Of a DNA stretch of 64,000 nt, positions 33,253 to 41,143 are shown piece by piece (within the stretch, counting starts at the first letter, position 1; the number at the start of each line of letters is the position of its first letter). Made by a program: the position numbers and the translations under genes. The DNA is from Diaphorobacter ruginosibacter (lineage in GTDB: Bacteria; Pseudomonadota; Gammaproteobacteria; Burkholderiales; Burkholderiaceae_C), in the NCBI RefSeq assembly GCF_014395975.1, contig NZ_CP060714.1:3286001-3350000 (forward strand), given 5' to 3'. The notes under the pieces were generated by a model, which saw nothing but the letters and a program-made list of their open reading frames with translations, was not told where the DNA came from and did no database searches.

Positions 33253-34617
33253 ATGACTGACCAAACCAAGCCCAACACCGCCGCACCAGCACCAGCATCC
33301 GCCTCTGCAGCCCCTGCACCATCGGCATCGGCCGGCAATCCGCAGGGCCGCCGCAAGGGCCTGACCATCGTTGCCGCCGCCTGCATCGTCGGAGCCCTCG
33401 CCTGGGGCGGCTGGCACTGGATGGTGGCCCGCAACTACCAGACCACCGACAACGCCTATGTGGGCGGCAACGTGGTGCAGATCACGCCGCAGGTCGGCGG
33501 CACGGTGATCAGCATCGGGGCCGACGACACCGACTTCGTCAAGCCCGGCCAGTTGCTGGTGCAACTCGACACCGCCGACGCGCTGGTGGCGCTGTCGCAG
33601 GCCGAGTCGCAACTGGCGCAGACCGTCCGCCAGACGCGCACGCTGTATGCCAACAACGCACCGCTGATGGCGCAGGTCGCGGCGAAGCAGGCCGACCTGT
33701 CGCGCCTGCAGGCCGAGGCCGCGCGCACGGCCGACGACGTGGAGCGCCGCCGTCCGCTCACGCTGACCGGCGCCGTCGGGCAGGAAGAGTTCCACCACGC
33801 GCAGGCCCAGGCCAAGTCCGCCAAGGACGCCGTGACCGCGGCGCAGGCCGCCGTGCGCGCTGCGCAGGCGCAACTCGACGCCGCAGAGGCCACCACCAAG
33901 GGCAGCAACTCCGCCGACTACCCCACCGTGCTGGCCGCGGCAGCCAAGGTGCGCGAAGCCTATCTCGCACTGGAGCGCACGCGGCTGATCTCGCCCGTCG
34001 GCGGCTATGTTGCCAAGCGCGGCGTGCAGCTCGGCCAGCGCGTCGCTGCGGGCTCGCCGCTGATGACCGTGGTCGATCTTCACAACCTCTGGGTCGATGC
34101 CAATTTCAAGGAAAGCCAGCTGGCCGACCTGCGCATCGGCCAGAAGACCGAACTCGAAGCCGATGTCTATGGCGACAAGGTCACCTACCACGGGACCATC
34201 GTCGGCCTGGGCGCAGGCACCGGCGCCGCCTTCTCGCTGCTGCCCGCGCAGAACGCCACCGGCAACTGGATCAAGGTGGTGCAGCGCGTCCCGGTGCGCA
34301 TCAGCCTCGACCCCGCCGATCTCGCCAAGCACCCACTGCGAGTGGGCCTGTCGATGGAGGTGAAAACCGACATCCGCGACCAGAGCGGCACCATGCTCGC
34401 CAGCACCCAGCGCCAGGCACCGGTGGCGCAGACTTCGCTGTATGACGCCTCCATGCCCGAGGCCGAAGCGCGCATCGCCCAGATCATCGCGGGCAAGAAC
34501 CTGCCGCCCCTCACCCGCCTCCCTGCGCTGTCCGAACAGGCCGTGAAGGCCATCGGCGCACAGGCAGAGCCGTCCGCCGCCCAGTCGCCCGCAGCCGACG
34601 CAAGCAACGCCCAGTAA
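33253..34617 (+). CDS. emrA: EmrA/HlyD-type membrane fusion protein
   Basis: The 454-residue adaptor has a proline/alanine-rich cytoplasmic N-terminus, one membrane segment (about 37-56), the lipoyl half-motif TTDNAYVGGNVVQITPQVGG, a long coiled-coil hairpin (about 110-220, alanine and glutamine rich) and a beta-barrel domain (LISPVGGYVAKRGVQLGQRV ... VDANFKESQLADLRIGQ). It links EmrB to the NodT channel across the periplasm. The 163-base gap from nodT has no gene. Confidence 0.92.
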   Translation: MTDQTKPNTAAPAPASASAAPAPSASAGNPQGRRKGLTIVAAACIVGALAWGGWHWMVARNYQTTDNAYVGGNVVQITPQVGGTVISIGADDTDFVKPGQLLVQLDTADALVALSQAESQLAQTVRQTRTLYANNAPLMAQVAAKQADLSRLQAEAARTADDVERRRPLTLTGAVGQEEFHHAQAQAKSAKDAVTAAQAAVRAAQAQLDAAEATTKGSNSADYPTVLAAAAKVREAYLALERTRLISPVGGYVAKRGVQLGQRVAAGSPLMTVVDLHNLWVDANFKESQLADLRIGQKTELEADVYGDKVTYHGTIVGLGAGTGAAFSLLPAQNATGNWIKVVQRVPVRISLDPADLAKHPLRVGLSMEVKTDIRDQSGTMLASTQRQAPVAQTSLYDASMPEAEARIAQIIAGKNLPPLTRLPALSEQAVKAIGAQAEPSAAQSPAADASNAQ

Positions 34618-34643
34618 GCGAATAGAGACAGCAGGCACAACAC

Positions 34644-36260
34644 ATGTCGTCTTCCCTCTCCGCATCCACCGGACCCGGCGCACCAGCTGCACCGCCGCCG
34701 GCCGCACCCGCGATGCCCGCACGGCCCGAGCCGCTCAAGGGCGCGACGCTTGCCATGGGCACGCTCGCGCTGTCCCTTGCCACGTTCATGAACGTGCTCG
34801 ATTCGTCGATCGCCAACGTGGCCATTCCCGCCATCTCCGGCGACGTGGGCGTGAGCCCCAGCCAGGGCACCTGGGTGATCACGAGCTTCGGCGTGGCCAA
34901 CGCGATCTCCGTGCCGCTCACCGGCTGGCTCACGCAACGCTTTGGCGCCGTCCGGCTGTTCACGATGAGCGTGCTGCTGTTCGTGCTCACCTCATGGCTG
35001 TGCGGCTTCGCCTCCTCGCTCGAGATGCTGGTGCTGTTCCGCGTGCTGCAGGGCGCCGTGGCGGGCCCGATGATCCCGCTGTCGCAGACGCTGCTGCTGT
35101 CGAGCTACCCCGCCTCCAAGGCCGGCATCGCGCTGTCGCTCTGGGGCATGACCACGCTGGTCGCGCCGGTGGTCGGCCCGCTGCTTGGCGGCTGGATCAC
35201 CGACAACATCTCCTGGCCCTGGATCTTCTACATCAACGTGCCCGTGGGCCTGCTCTCGGCATTCATGACGTGGAGCATCTACCGCAAGCGCGAGACTCCC
35301 ACGCGCAAGCTGCCGATCGACACGGTCGGCCTGACGCTGCTGGTGCTGTGGGTGGGCGCTCTGCAGCTCATGCTCGACAAGGGCAAGGAGCTCGACTGGT
35401 TCGCATCGAGCACCATCATCACGCTCGCCGTGCTGGCGGTGGTGAGCTTCGCCGTCTTCATCGTCTGGGAGCTCACCGACGATCACCCCGTGGTGGATCT
35501 GCGCCTGTTCCTGCGCCGCAACTTCGCGGCCGGCTCGATCGCGCTGTCGATCGCCTACGGCGTGTTCTTCGGCAACGTGGTGCTGCTGCCGCTGTGGCTT
35601 CAGCAATGGCTCGGCTACACCTCCACCTCGGCCGGCATGGCGCTGGCACCCGTGGGCATTTTCGCGATCATTCTCACGCCGCTCGTGGGCCGCAAGGTCT
35701 CGGTGTGGGACCCGCGCAAGATGGCCACTTTCGCGTTCATGGTGTTCGCGCTCGTGCTGTGGATGCGCTCGCACTTCAACACCGACACCGACTTCCAGCA
35801 CATCCTGATTCCCACGCTGATCCAGGGTGGCGCGATGGCGTTCTTCTTCATCCCGCTCACCACGATCACGCTGGCGGGATTGACGCCCGATCGCATCCCC
35901 GCCGCCGCCGGCCTCAGCAACTTCGTGCGCATCACGCTCGGGGCGATGGGCACGTCGATCGCCACCACGCTGTGGGAAAACCGCGCAGCCATGCACCATG
36001 CGCACTTGACCGAGTTGATGATCCAGGGCCAGGGCCCGTTTGCCCTCACCCTCAGGGGCCTGCGGGCCACGGGGCTGAATCAGGAGCAGGCGCTTGCGCA
36101 GATCAACCGCCTGATCGACCAGCAGGCCTTCACCAAGGCCGCGAACGACATCTTCTTCGCGTCGGCCTGCATGTTCCTCGGATTGATCGTGCTGATCTGG
36201 TTCACCAAGCGTCCGGCGCCGCATGCCGGCGGGGGTGCCGAGGCTTCCGGGGCGCACTGA
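34644..36260 (+). CDS. emrB: EmrB-type DHA2 drug exporter
   Basis: This 538-residue permease has 14 hydrophobic segments, with the EmrB patterns FMNVLDSSIANVAIPAISGD in helix 1, GVSPSQGTWVITSFGVANAI, and the motif-C-like APVVGPLLGGWITDN in helix 5. It starts 26 bases after emrA, after a proline-rich cytoplasmic leader of about 30 residues. Together with EmrA and the NodT protein it forms a complete proton-driven tripartite pump under MarR control. Confidence 0.93.
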   Translation: MSSSLSASTGPGAPAAPPPAAPAMPARPEPLKGATLAMGTLALSLATFMNVLDSSIANVAIPAISGDVGVSPSQGTWVITSFGVANAISVPLTGWLTQRFGAVRLFTMSVLLFVLTSWLCGFASSLEMLVLFRVLQGAVAGPMIPLSQTLLLSSYPASKAGIALSLWGMTTLVAPVVGPLLGGWITDNISWPWIFYINVPVGLLSAFMTWSIYRKRETPTRKLPIDTVGLTLLVLWVGALQLMLDKGKELDWFASSTIITLAVLAVVSFAVFIVWELTDDHPVVDLRLFLRRNFAAGSIALSIAYGVFFGNVVLLPLWLQQWLGYTSTSAGMALAPVGIFAIILTPLVGRKVSVWDPRKMATFAFMVFALVLWMRSHFNTDTDFQHILIPTLIQGGAMAFFFIPLTTITLAGLTPDRIPAAAGLSNFVRITLGAMGTSIATTLWENRAAMHHAHLTELMIQGQGPFALTLRGLRATGLNQEQALAQINRLIDQQAFTKAANDIFFASACMFLGLIVLIWFTKRPAPHAGGGAEASGAH

Positions 36261-36345
36261 CCGGCCCTCTTGCCGAAGGGTTCGCGGGTCTTCTCGAAGA
36301 CGACGCGGATCGTTCAGCGAGACTCCGGCCTCGGCCCGCGATGGT

Positions 36346-37647
36346 TCATGATCTGGCGGTCACGCGTACGCGGTGGCCGCCTTTTCTTCGCATCTGCCCC
36401 ACCCACTCGTTCTCGACCGGCAGGTCTTCGGACAGCTCCAGGCGCAGCTCGGCGATCAGGAAGCTCAATACGGTCGTCAACTCCAGCAGTGCGAAGTTCC
36501 GCCCGCCGCAGACTCTCGCGCCCCAGGTGAAGCTGGAGTGGATACCGGTTCCCATGCCCACGCCCTCGCGCGCTGCGGCATCGATGTCCGGAATCCAGAA
36601 ATCCGGCCGCGCCATCGCCTTGCGGTTCACTCCGATGAGGGACACGATCACCACGTCCCCGGCGTGCACGTCGATGTCCGACAGGCGGTCGTCCGCCCTC
36701 GCCACGCGCGTCACGAACGGCAGCGGCGAATGCAGGCGCAGCAGTTCGGAGACGAAGGCCTTCAGGTCCTGATCGGCAAGGATCGCTTTGCAACGCTCGG
36801 GACCATCCGGCAGGGATGCATGGATGGCGCGCTGCCCCGCATGCAGGCGCTCCTGCAGTTCGGGGTAGGTTGCCAGCAGGTGCAGCGCCCACCCGGTGGA
36901 GTTCGATGCGGTGTCGGCCCCGGCAACGAAAAGCGTCGTCATTTCCTTTTCAAAACGGAAGTCATAGCCCGGCACGGCCTCTGCCGCCAGCATCCTGCGC
37001 ATCATGGCACTGTCGTAGTCACCTGCGTCGCGCAGGCATTGCATGCCGCCGAACACCTGTCGGCGCGATTCGAGAATCTGCCGGATATGTTCCTTGGTGT
37101 GCGCGTCCTGGCCCTGCCCGCGATGGATGCAGGTGTACCTGGACGCGAGCTCGATCAGCCGCGATGGGCCGTCATGTGCCATGGGTATCCTGTCGAGCTC
37201 CACGTCAAGGAACATCTCCGTGAAGATGGACAGGATGCTGTGATGGATCGCGTCCTCGTCCAGCAGCGGCGCCTTGGTGTTGGCCACAAGCAGGCCGGCC
37301 ATCCGCCGCGCCTGCCTGGCGCTGATGGCGTAGCCGCGGTCATGGTCGTACCGGCTGAAGGACGGCTGCGACAGCCCCGAGCGGAAACGCCACTGGTCGC
37401 CATCCTCGGTCAGCCGCGACTGCCCGCCCACCTGGGCAAACCATTGCAGATTCTTGGGATAGTTGGCCAGGCGCTTGCGCAGCACGGCATCGGCGTCATC
37501 CAGGTCCTGCACCACCACCACACGGCCGCCGTCATGCATGACCTCGGCATTCCGGCCCGGCGCCTCATGCGCGAGCTCGTACATGCGATTCCAGAAATCA
37601 TTGGAAAACTGCTGGCTCATCGGCGGCCCCTGCTCCCGTCTTTCCAT
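36346..37647 (-). CDS. cytochrome P450 of an acyl-ACP operon
   Basis: The 433-residue protein carries all P450 marks: I-helix AGADTAS (242-248, with the proton-relay acid-threonine pair), K-helix ExxR (Glu301-Arg304 in ELLRLH) and the heme loop FTWGARVCGG with Cys380 as thiolate ligand. It has no membrane anchor, so it is a soluble class I enzyme needing a ferredoxin and reductase from elsewhere. It is the last of five tightly packed genes and starts three bases after the acp stop, which suggests it oxidises an acyl chain held on that carrier, as BioI does; this is inference. The ATG at 37620 is an alternative start. Confidence 0.9.
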   Translation of the reverse strand: MERREQGPPMSQQFSNDFWNRMYELAHEAPGRNAEVMHDGGRVVVVQDLDDADAVLRKRLANYPKNLQWFAQVGGQSRLTEDGDQWRFRSGLSQPSFSRYDHDRGYAISARQARRMAGLLVANTKAPLLDEDAIHHSILSIFTEMFLDVELDRIPMAHDGPSRLIELASRYTCIHRGQGQDAHTKEHIRQILESRRQVFGGMQCLRDAGDYDSAMMRRMLAAEAVPGYDFRFEKEMTTLFVAGADTASNSTGWALHLLATYPELQERLHAGQRAIHASLPDGPERCKAILADQDLKAFVSELLRLHSPLPFVTRVARADDRLSDIDVHAGDVVIVSLIGVNRKAMARPDFWIPDIDAAAREGVGMGTGIHSSFTWGARVCGGRNFALLELTTVLSFLIAELRLELSEDLPVENEWVGQMRRKGGHRVRVTARS

Positions 37648-37650
37648 CGA

Positions 37651-37875
37651 TCACAGCAGCCTTGCCAGGTCGCCCACTGTCTTGAGCTCGAACATGCGCA
37701 TGGGGTCGATGGCTTTTCCCGTCTCGGTCTCGATGGCGACGATGATCATCTCGAATGACAGGCTGTCGATGTTCTTCAGCTGCGCTATCTCGTCATGCGC
37801 TTGGATGCTGTCCTGCGGGATCAGCAGCGTCTCCGCAATCAGGCGGCGGGTGATTTCCAGGCTATCTTGGCTCAT
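37651..37875 (-). CDS. stand-alone acyl carrier protein
   Basis: The 74-residue acidic helical protein has the phosphopantetheine attachment site IDSLSFE with Ser38 and the helix-II/III pattern of acyl carrier proteins. It differs from the primary AcpP (which has GADSLDTVE), so it is a dedicated carrier. It lies 12 bases downstream of the acyl-AMP ligase and three bases upstream of the P450 gene, consistent with the ligase loading it and the P450 acting on it. Confidence 0.88.
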   Translation of the reverse strand: MSQDSLEITRRLIAETLLIPQDSIQAHDEIAQLKNIDSLSFEMIIVAIETETGKAIDPMRMFELKTVGDLARLL

Positions 37876-37887
37876 AGGTCTTGGGCT

Positions 37888-39612
37888 TCATGGAGACAAT
37901 GCGGGCAGCGTCATGATCTTCCCGCTCAAAAAACGTTCGCGCGTCGCGGCCCGGGCCTTCTTGCCCGAGGAGGTTCGCTCGATGCAACCATTGGAGACGA
38001 CGTGCACGGCGGGCGGAGCGCCCAGCAGGCCGGCGGCGGTCGAGGCGATGGACCCGAGCGCGTGCGGATGGGCGGATTGGCGCACCGCCTTCTCATGCAC
38101 CAGCAGGAACAGGTCGGACTCAGGCAACGCCCCCGGATCCTGGAACAGCAGGATATCGTCCGTCTCCGAGCGCAGGATCTCCGCCACGGCCTGCTCGACA
38201 TCCTGCGGCCAGACATTCCTGCCGCGCACGATCATGACGTCCTTCCTGCGGCCCGTGATGAACAGATCGCCCTGTGCATCGAGAAAACCCATGTCGCCCG
38301 TGGCCACGCCGGCCGCGGGCTCCAGCGGCTGCAGGCTGGCACGTTCGTAGATGCCGGACATCTGCGCGGCACCCTGCACCACGACATCGCCCACCGTGCC
38401 GGCGGGAAGCACCGCCCCGCGCTCATCCCGCACCGTCACTCGCCAGCCGGGCAGCGGCCTGCCGCAATTGACGAACTCCTGCGCGCCGGAAACGGCATTT
38501 TCCGCATCGGCAACACCACCTGCGGGATCCACGATGAACCGCCGATGCGCCCGTGCCCATGGAAGATCGCACACGGTCACGGCGAGGGTCGCCTCCGCGA
38601 GGCCGTAGCTGGGCCTGAACGCGTCGGCGTGGAAGCCCGCCCCGGCATGGCGGTCGGCAAAGGATTGCAGTTGCGACGGGATGATCCGGTCACCGCCAAC
38701 ACCGGCAATGCGCAGGGCCTGCAAGCAAAGGGAGGCATCCTCCTCGGCTGCCGCACGGCCGGCCGCGAGTGCGTATCCGAAACCGGGGGCATAGGTGATG
38801 GTGCTGGCCCTGCTGCTCATCAGCCGGGTCCAGAGCTGGGGCCTGCGCACAAAGGCAGTGGGTGCAAGATAGTCCACGCAGACCTGCGCGCACAGCGGCG
38901 CCAGCAGCATGCCGACCAGCCCCATGTCGTGATAGAAAGGCAGCCACGAGAATGCCCGGTCCGATGCGCTCAACTGCATGCCGCTGCAAAGGATGTCGTC
39001 CACATTCGCCATCAGTGCGCCATGGGAAATGGCGATGCCCTTGGGATGCGATGTGGACCCCGACGAGAACTGCACATAGGCGATATCACCCGGGGCCGGC
39101 ATCTCCCACGAACATGCCTGGGGATGGTCCGCTCCAGCGGCCATGGCCTCTGTTGCCGTCTCGTAGTCCACGCATGGAAGGCGTGCAGACAGGCCCTCGG
39201 CCTGCAGGATGGGCAGCATGGGCCGGGGAGCCACCAGAAGCGACATGCCCGCAGCCTCCAGCATGCCCTGCAGCACACGCTGGTAGCGCGCGTTGCCTTG
39301 CAGCGCGGACGGCAGCGGCAGCGGACACGATATCCAGCCCAGCAACTGGCAGGCCAGGAAATGCGTGATGAAGTCGGGGCCGGTCTGCGCGACGAGCCCG
39401 ACCCTTGCCCCCTTCGCCAGGGAATGGGTGCAGCGCAGATATCCCGCCAGCTGCCGCGCCGCCTGCCATAGCCGCGCATGGCTCAGGAATGCCTGCTGCT
39501 GGCCGAGGCCATCGAAGAAAGTCAGGCCCTGGTCGGGAAGGCATGCCGCATGCTCGGCAGCCTCCAGCAGGTTCGCGAACCCGCCGATGCGGCGCTCCTG
39601 ACGCTCAGGCAT
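37888..39612 (-). CDS. fatty-acyl-AMP ligase (FAAL-like adenylate-forming enzyme)
   Basis: This 574-residue ANL-superfamily enzyme would activate a carboxylic acid as acyl-AMP and load it on the neighbouring carrier. Motifs seen are the phosphate loop QFSSGSTSHPKGI, SWLPFYHDMGLVG (the FAAL/FACL signature), SYGLAEATLAV, TGDMGFLDAQGDLFITGRRKD and the C-terminal catalytic lysine region SSGKKAR. The LPFYHDMGL block is typical of ligases that feed acyl carrier proteins rather than CoA. The ATG at 39612 overlaps the GNAT-like gene by eight bases. The chain length of the acid cannot be told. Confidence 0.88.
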   Translation of the reverse strand: MPERQERRIGGFANLLEAAEHAACLPDQGLTFFDGLGQQQAFLSHARLWQAARQLAGYLRCTHSLAKGARVGLVAQTGPDFITHFLACQLLGWISCPLPLPSALQGNARYQRVLQGMLEAAGMSLLVAPRPMLPILQAEGLSARLPCVDYETATEAMAAGADHPQACSWEMPAPGDIAYVQFSSGSTSHPKGIAISHGALMANVDDILCSGMQLSASDRAFSWLPFYHDMGLVGMLLAPLCAQVCVDYLAPTAFVRRPQLWTRLMSSRASTITYAPGFGYALAAGRAAAEEDASLCLQALRIAGVGGDRIIPSQLQSFADRHAGAGFHADAFRPSYGLAEATLAVTVCDLPWARAHRRFIVDPAGGVADAENAVSGAQEFVNCGRPLPGWRVTVRDERGAVLPAGTVGDVVVQGAAQMSGIYERASLQPLEPAAGVATGDMGFLDAQGDLFITGRRKDVMIVRGRNVWPQDVEQAVAEILRSETDDILLFQDPGALPESDLFLLVHEKAVRQSAHPHALGSIASTAAGLLGAPPAVHVVSNGCIERTSSGKKARAATRERFLSGKIMTLPALSP

Positions 39613-40261
39613 TGCCGCCCTGGCCTGCCGGCACGGCGGAAGCGGGACGCTCCAGCGGCCGTTTGGGTGGGCGCAGCGCCAGATCCTTGAAGCACGCGAT
39701 GGCCAGCACATCCAGGCGCTTGCCATCCACCCCCAGGCACTCCTGCCGCAACAGGGCCTCGGGTACGAAGTGCTCGTTGTTGGCCAGCGCAAAGAGCACG
39801 CGGCGGTTGCTGGCCAGCACACGCGCGGAGATCTTCTCGATGTCGGTGCGGGAGAACATCTCGTCGAAAAGGGGCTCCGAGACTTCCCACAGTATCTGCC
39901 GGGCCACCTGTGTATGAGGCGCCATGCCCATGGTGAGCGTCGCCACGCGGTGCACGCGGTTGACCGAGAAGTTGTAGAACCCCTGCAGGCTCTGGCTGTG
40001 CTTGTCCAGCACGCCGATGAAGTAGTTGTCCAGGTTGTTGAAGCTGGCGATGAAGGCCCTGAGTCCTTCCACGGAAAAGTGCAGCGCGGAGAGATTGAGT
40101 CCCTGCAGCATGAGCGGGTCGTCGAACCAGCGTGCGAACTCCGGGGTCACATCGGCTGCCGTGAGGCTGCGCACCACGAAGTTGCTGGTTTCCACACGCA
40201 CCGGGCCGCCCTGAGAGGCTTGCTGCACGGGCTGCTGCAGCGAGATCGAGAATCCGCTCAT
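39605..40261 (-). CDS. GNAT-fold acyltransferase-like protein
   Basis: The 218-residue protein resembles RimJ/RimL-type N-acyltransferases: VVRSLTAADVTPEFARWFDDPLM at the N-terminus, a central strand FIGVLDKHSQSLQGFYNFSV, and an acceptor region with ARVLASNRRVLFALANNEHF. The canonical acyl-CoA loop (RxxGxG/A) is not obvious, so it might use acyl-ACP or be diverged. Its ATG overlaps the SapC-like stop (ATGA at 40258-40261). In this operon it is the natural candidate to transfer the ACP-bound acyl group to an amine, but the acceptor is unknown. Confidence 0.65.
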   Translation of the reverse strand: MSGFSISLQQPVQQASQGGPVRVETSNFVVRSLTAADVTPEFARWFDDPLMLQGLNLSALHFSVEGLRAFIASFNNLDNYFIGVLDKHSQSLQGFYNFSVNRVHRVATLTMGMAPHTQVARQILWEVSEPLFDEMFSRTDIEKISARVLASNRRVLFALANNEHFVPEALLRQECLGVDGKRLDVLAIACFKDLALRPPKRPLERPASAVPAGQGGNA

Positions 40262-41043
40262 GCCGTCTCCGCCTGAGCCGCCGCCGGGAGTGCCTGACGC
40301 TGGTGCAGCGCCAGCAGTTGCTGCCAGTTGTTCGCCATCGACCATTGATGCACCGCGACCAGCGCCGCGTAGCCCTGCCGGACCCAGTCGGCCAGCGTGG
40401 CATCGGGCAGCCGGTGGTAGGCATCCATGTCCACCACGCGAAAGCCGCCGAGTTCGTAGTACTGTCCGGGCGCCAGTTCGATGCGGGCCTGTCGGGGCAC
40501 GAGCAGGCGTTCGCGCTCCAGGGCCGCCATGAAGTGCCGCGTCATCTGCTCATCCTGCAGGCATTGCCGGCAGAAGCCCACGATCTCGCCGAGCGCCGTG
40601 TTGGGCTGCCCCTGGAAGTCGAACAATGGGCGCGCCGTGGCATCACTCTCGAGGGGGACGACCTGTCCTGCGTGCGGATCGAAGAAAAAGCTGGCGCTGC
40701 GCCCATCGCCATCCACACGCATCCAGAACGGATAGCGGCGCAGATAGCCCGGGACATAGGTCTCGGGCAACCACTGCCCCTCGGCATCCACGAACAGGTT
40801 GCGCCCCTCCACCAATGCAGTCACCGCGATGGGGATTCCCGCGCTCTCGGCAGGCCCGAAGACGATCGGATAGCTGCGCGCGGCCAGCGCGAACTCACTG
40901 ATGCCCAGGGGCACCGCGTTGGCGTTGCATGCCGCGCGGAAGTTCGGCGTGCCTCGCACGCCAAAGCCCAGATGCCGCGCAGGATCCAGTGGCTGCAGTT
41001 CGCGGTAGAACATGGGCAGGGGTGGCGTAGAGGACGTATTCAT
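40258..41043 (-). CDS. SapC-family protein
   Basis: The 261-residue protein matches the SapC family (named for an S-layer-associated gene): FYRELQPLDPARHLGFGV near the start, then FALAARSYPIVFG, the block GEGLNLFVDA-like EGRNLFVDAEGQWLPETYVPGYLRRYPF and LFDFQGQPNTALGEIVGFCRQ. No signal peptide or membrane segment is present. The biochemical role of SapC proteins is not established. It is the first gene of the five-gene operon. The ATG at 41043 is chosen over an upstream start at 41130 because the extension is unconserved. Confidence 0.78.
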   Translation of the reverse strand: MNTSSTPPLPMFYRELQPLDPARHLGFGVRGTPNFRAACNANAVPLGISEFALAARSYPIVFGPAESAGIPIAVTALVEGRNLFVDAEGQWLPETYVPGYLRRYPFWMRVDGDGRSASFFFDPHAGQVVPLESDATARPLFDFQGQPNTALGEIVGFCRQCLQDEQMTRHFMAALERERLLVPRQARIELAPGQYYELGGFRVVDMDAYHRLPDATLADWVRQGYAALVAVHQWSMANNWQQLLALHQRQALPAAAQAETA

Positions 41044-41143
41044 GAACCTTGCTGCAAACCGAGGGTGTTCGGCCCCCATGGCCGAAACCTCTATTCTGCG
41101 CGATCCCCGCGTGCCCGCAGGGATCGGCACGTCACGTCCATGG

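Noticed and set aside
36261..36345. Possible terminator between emrB and the P450 gene (GTCTTC/GAAGAC palindrome)
   Set aside because: Short stem near 36290 without a T-run on either strand; not supported as a terminator.
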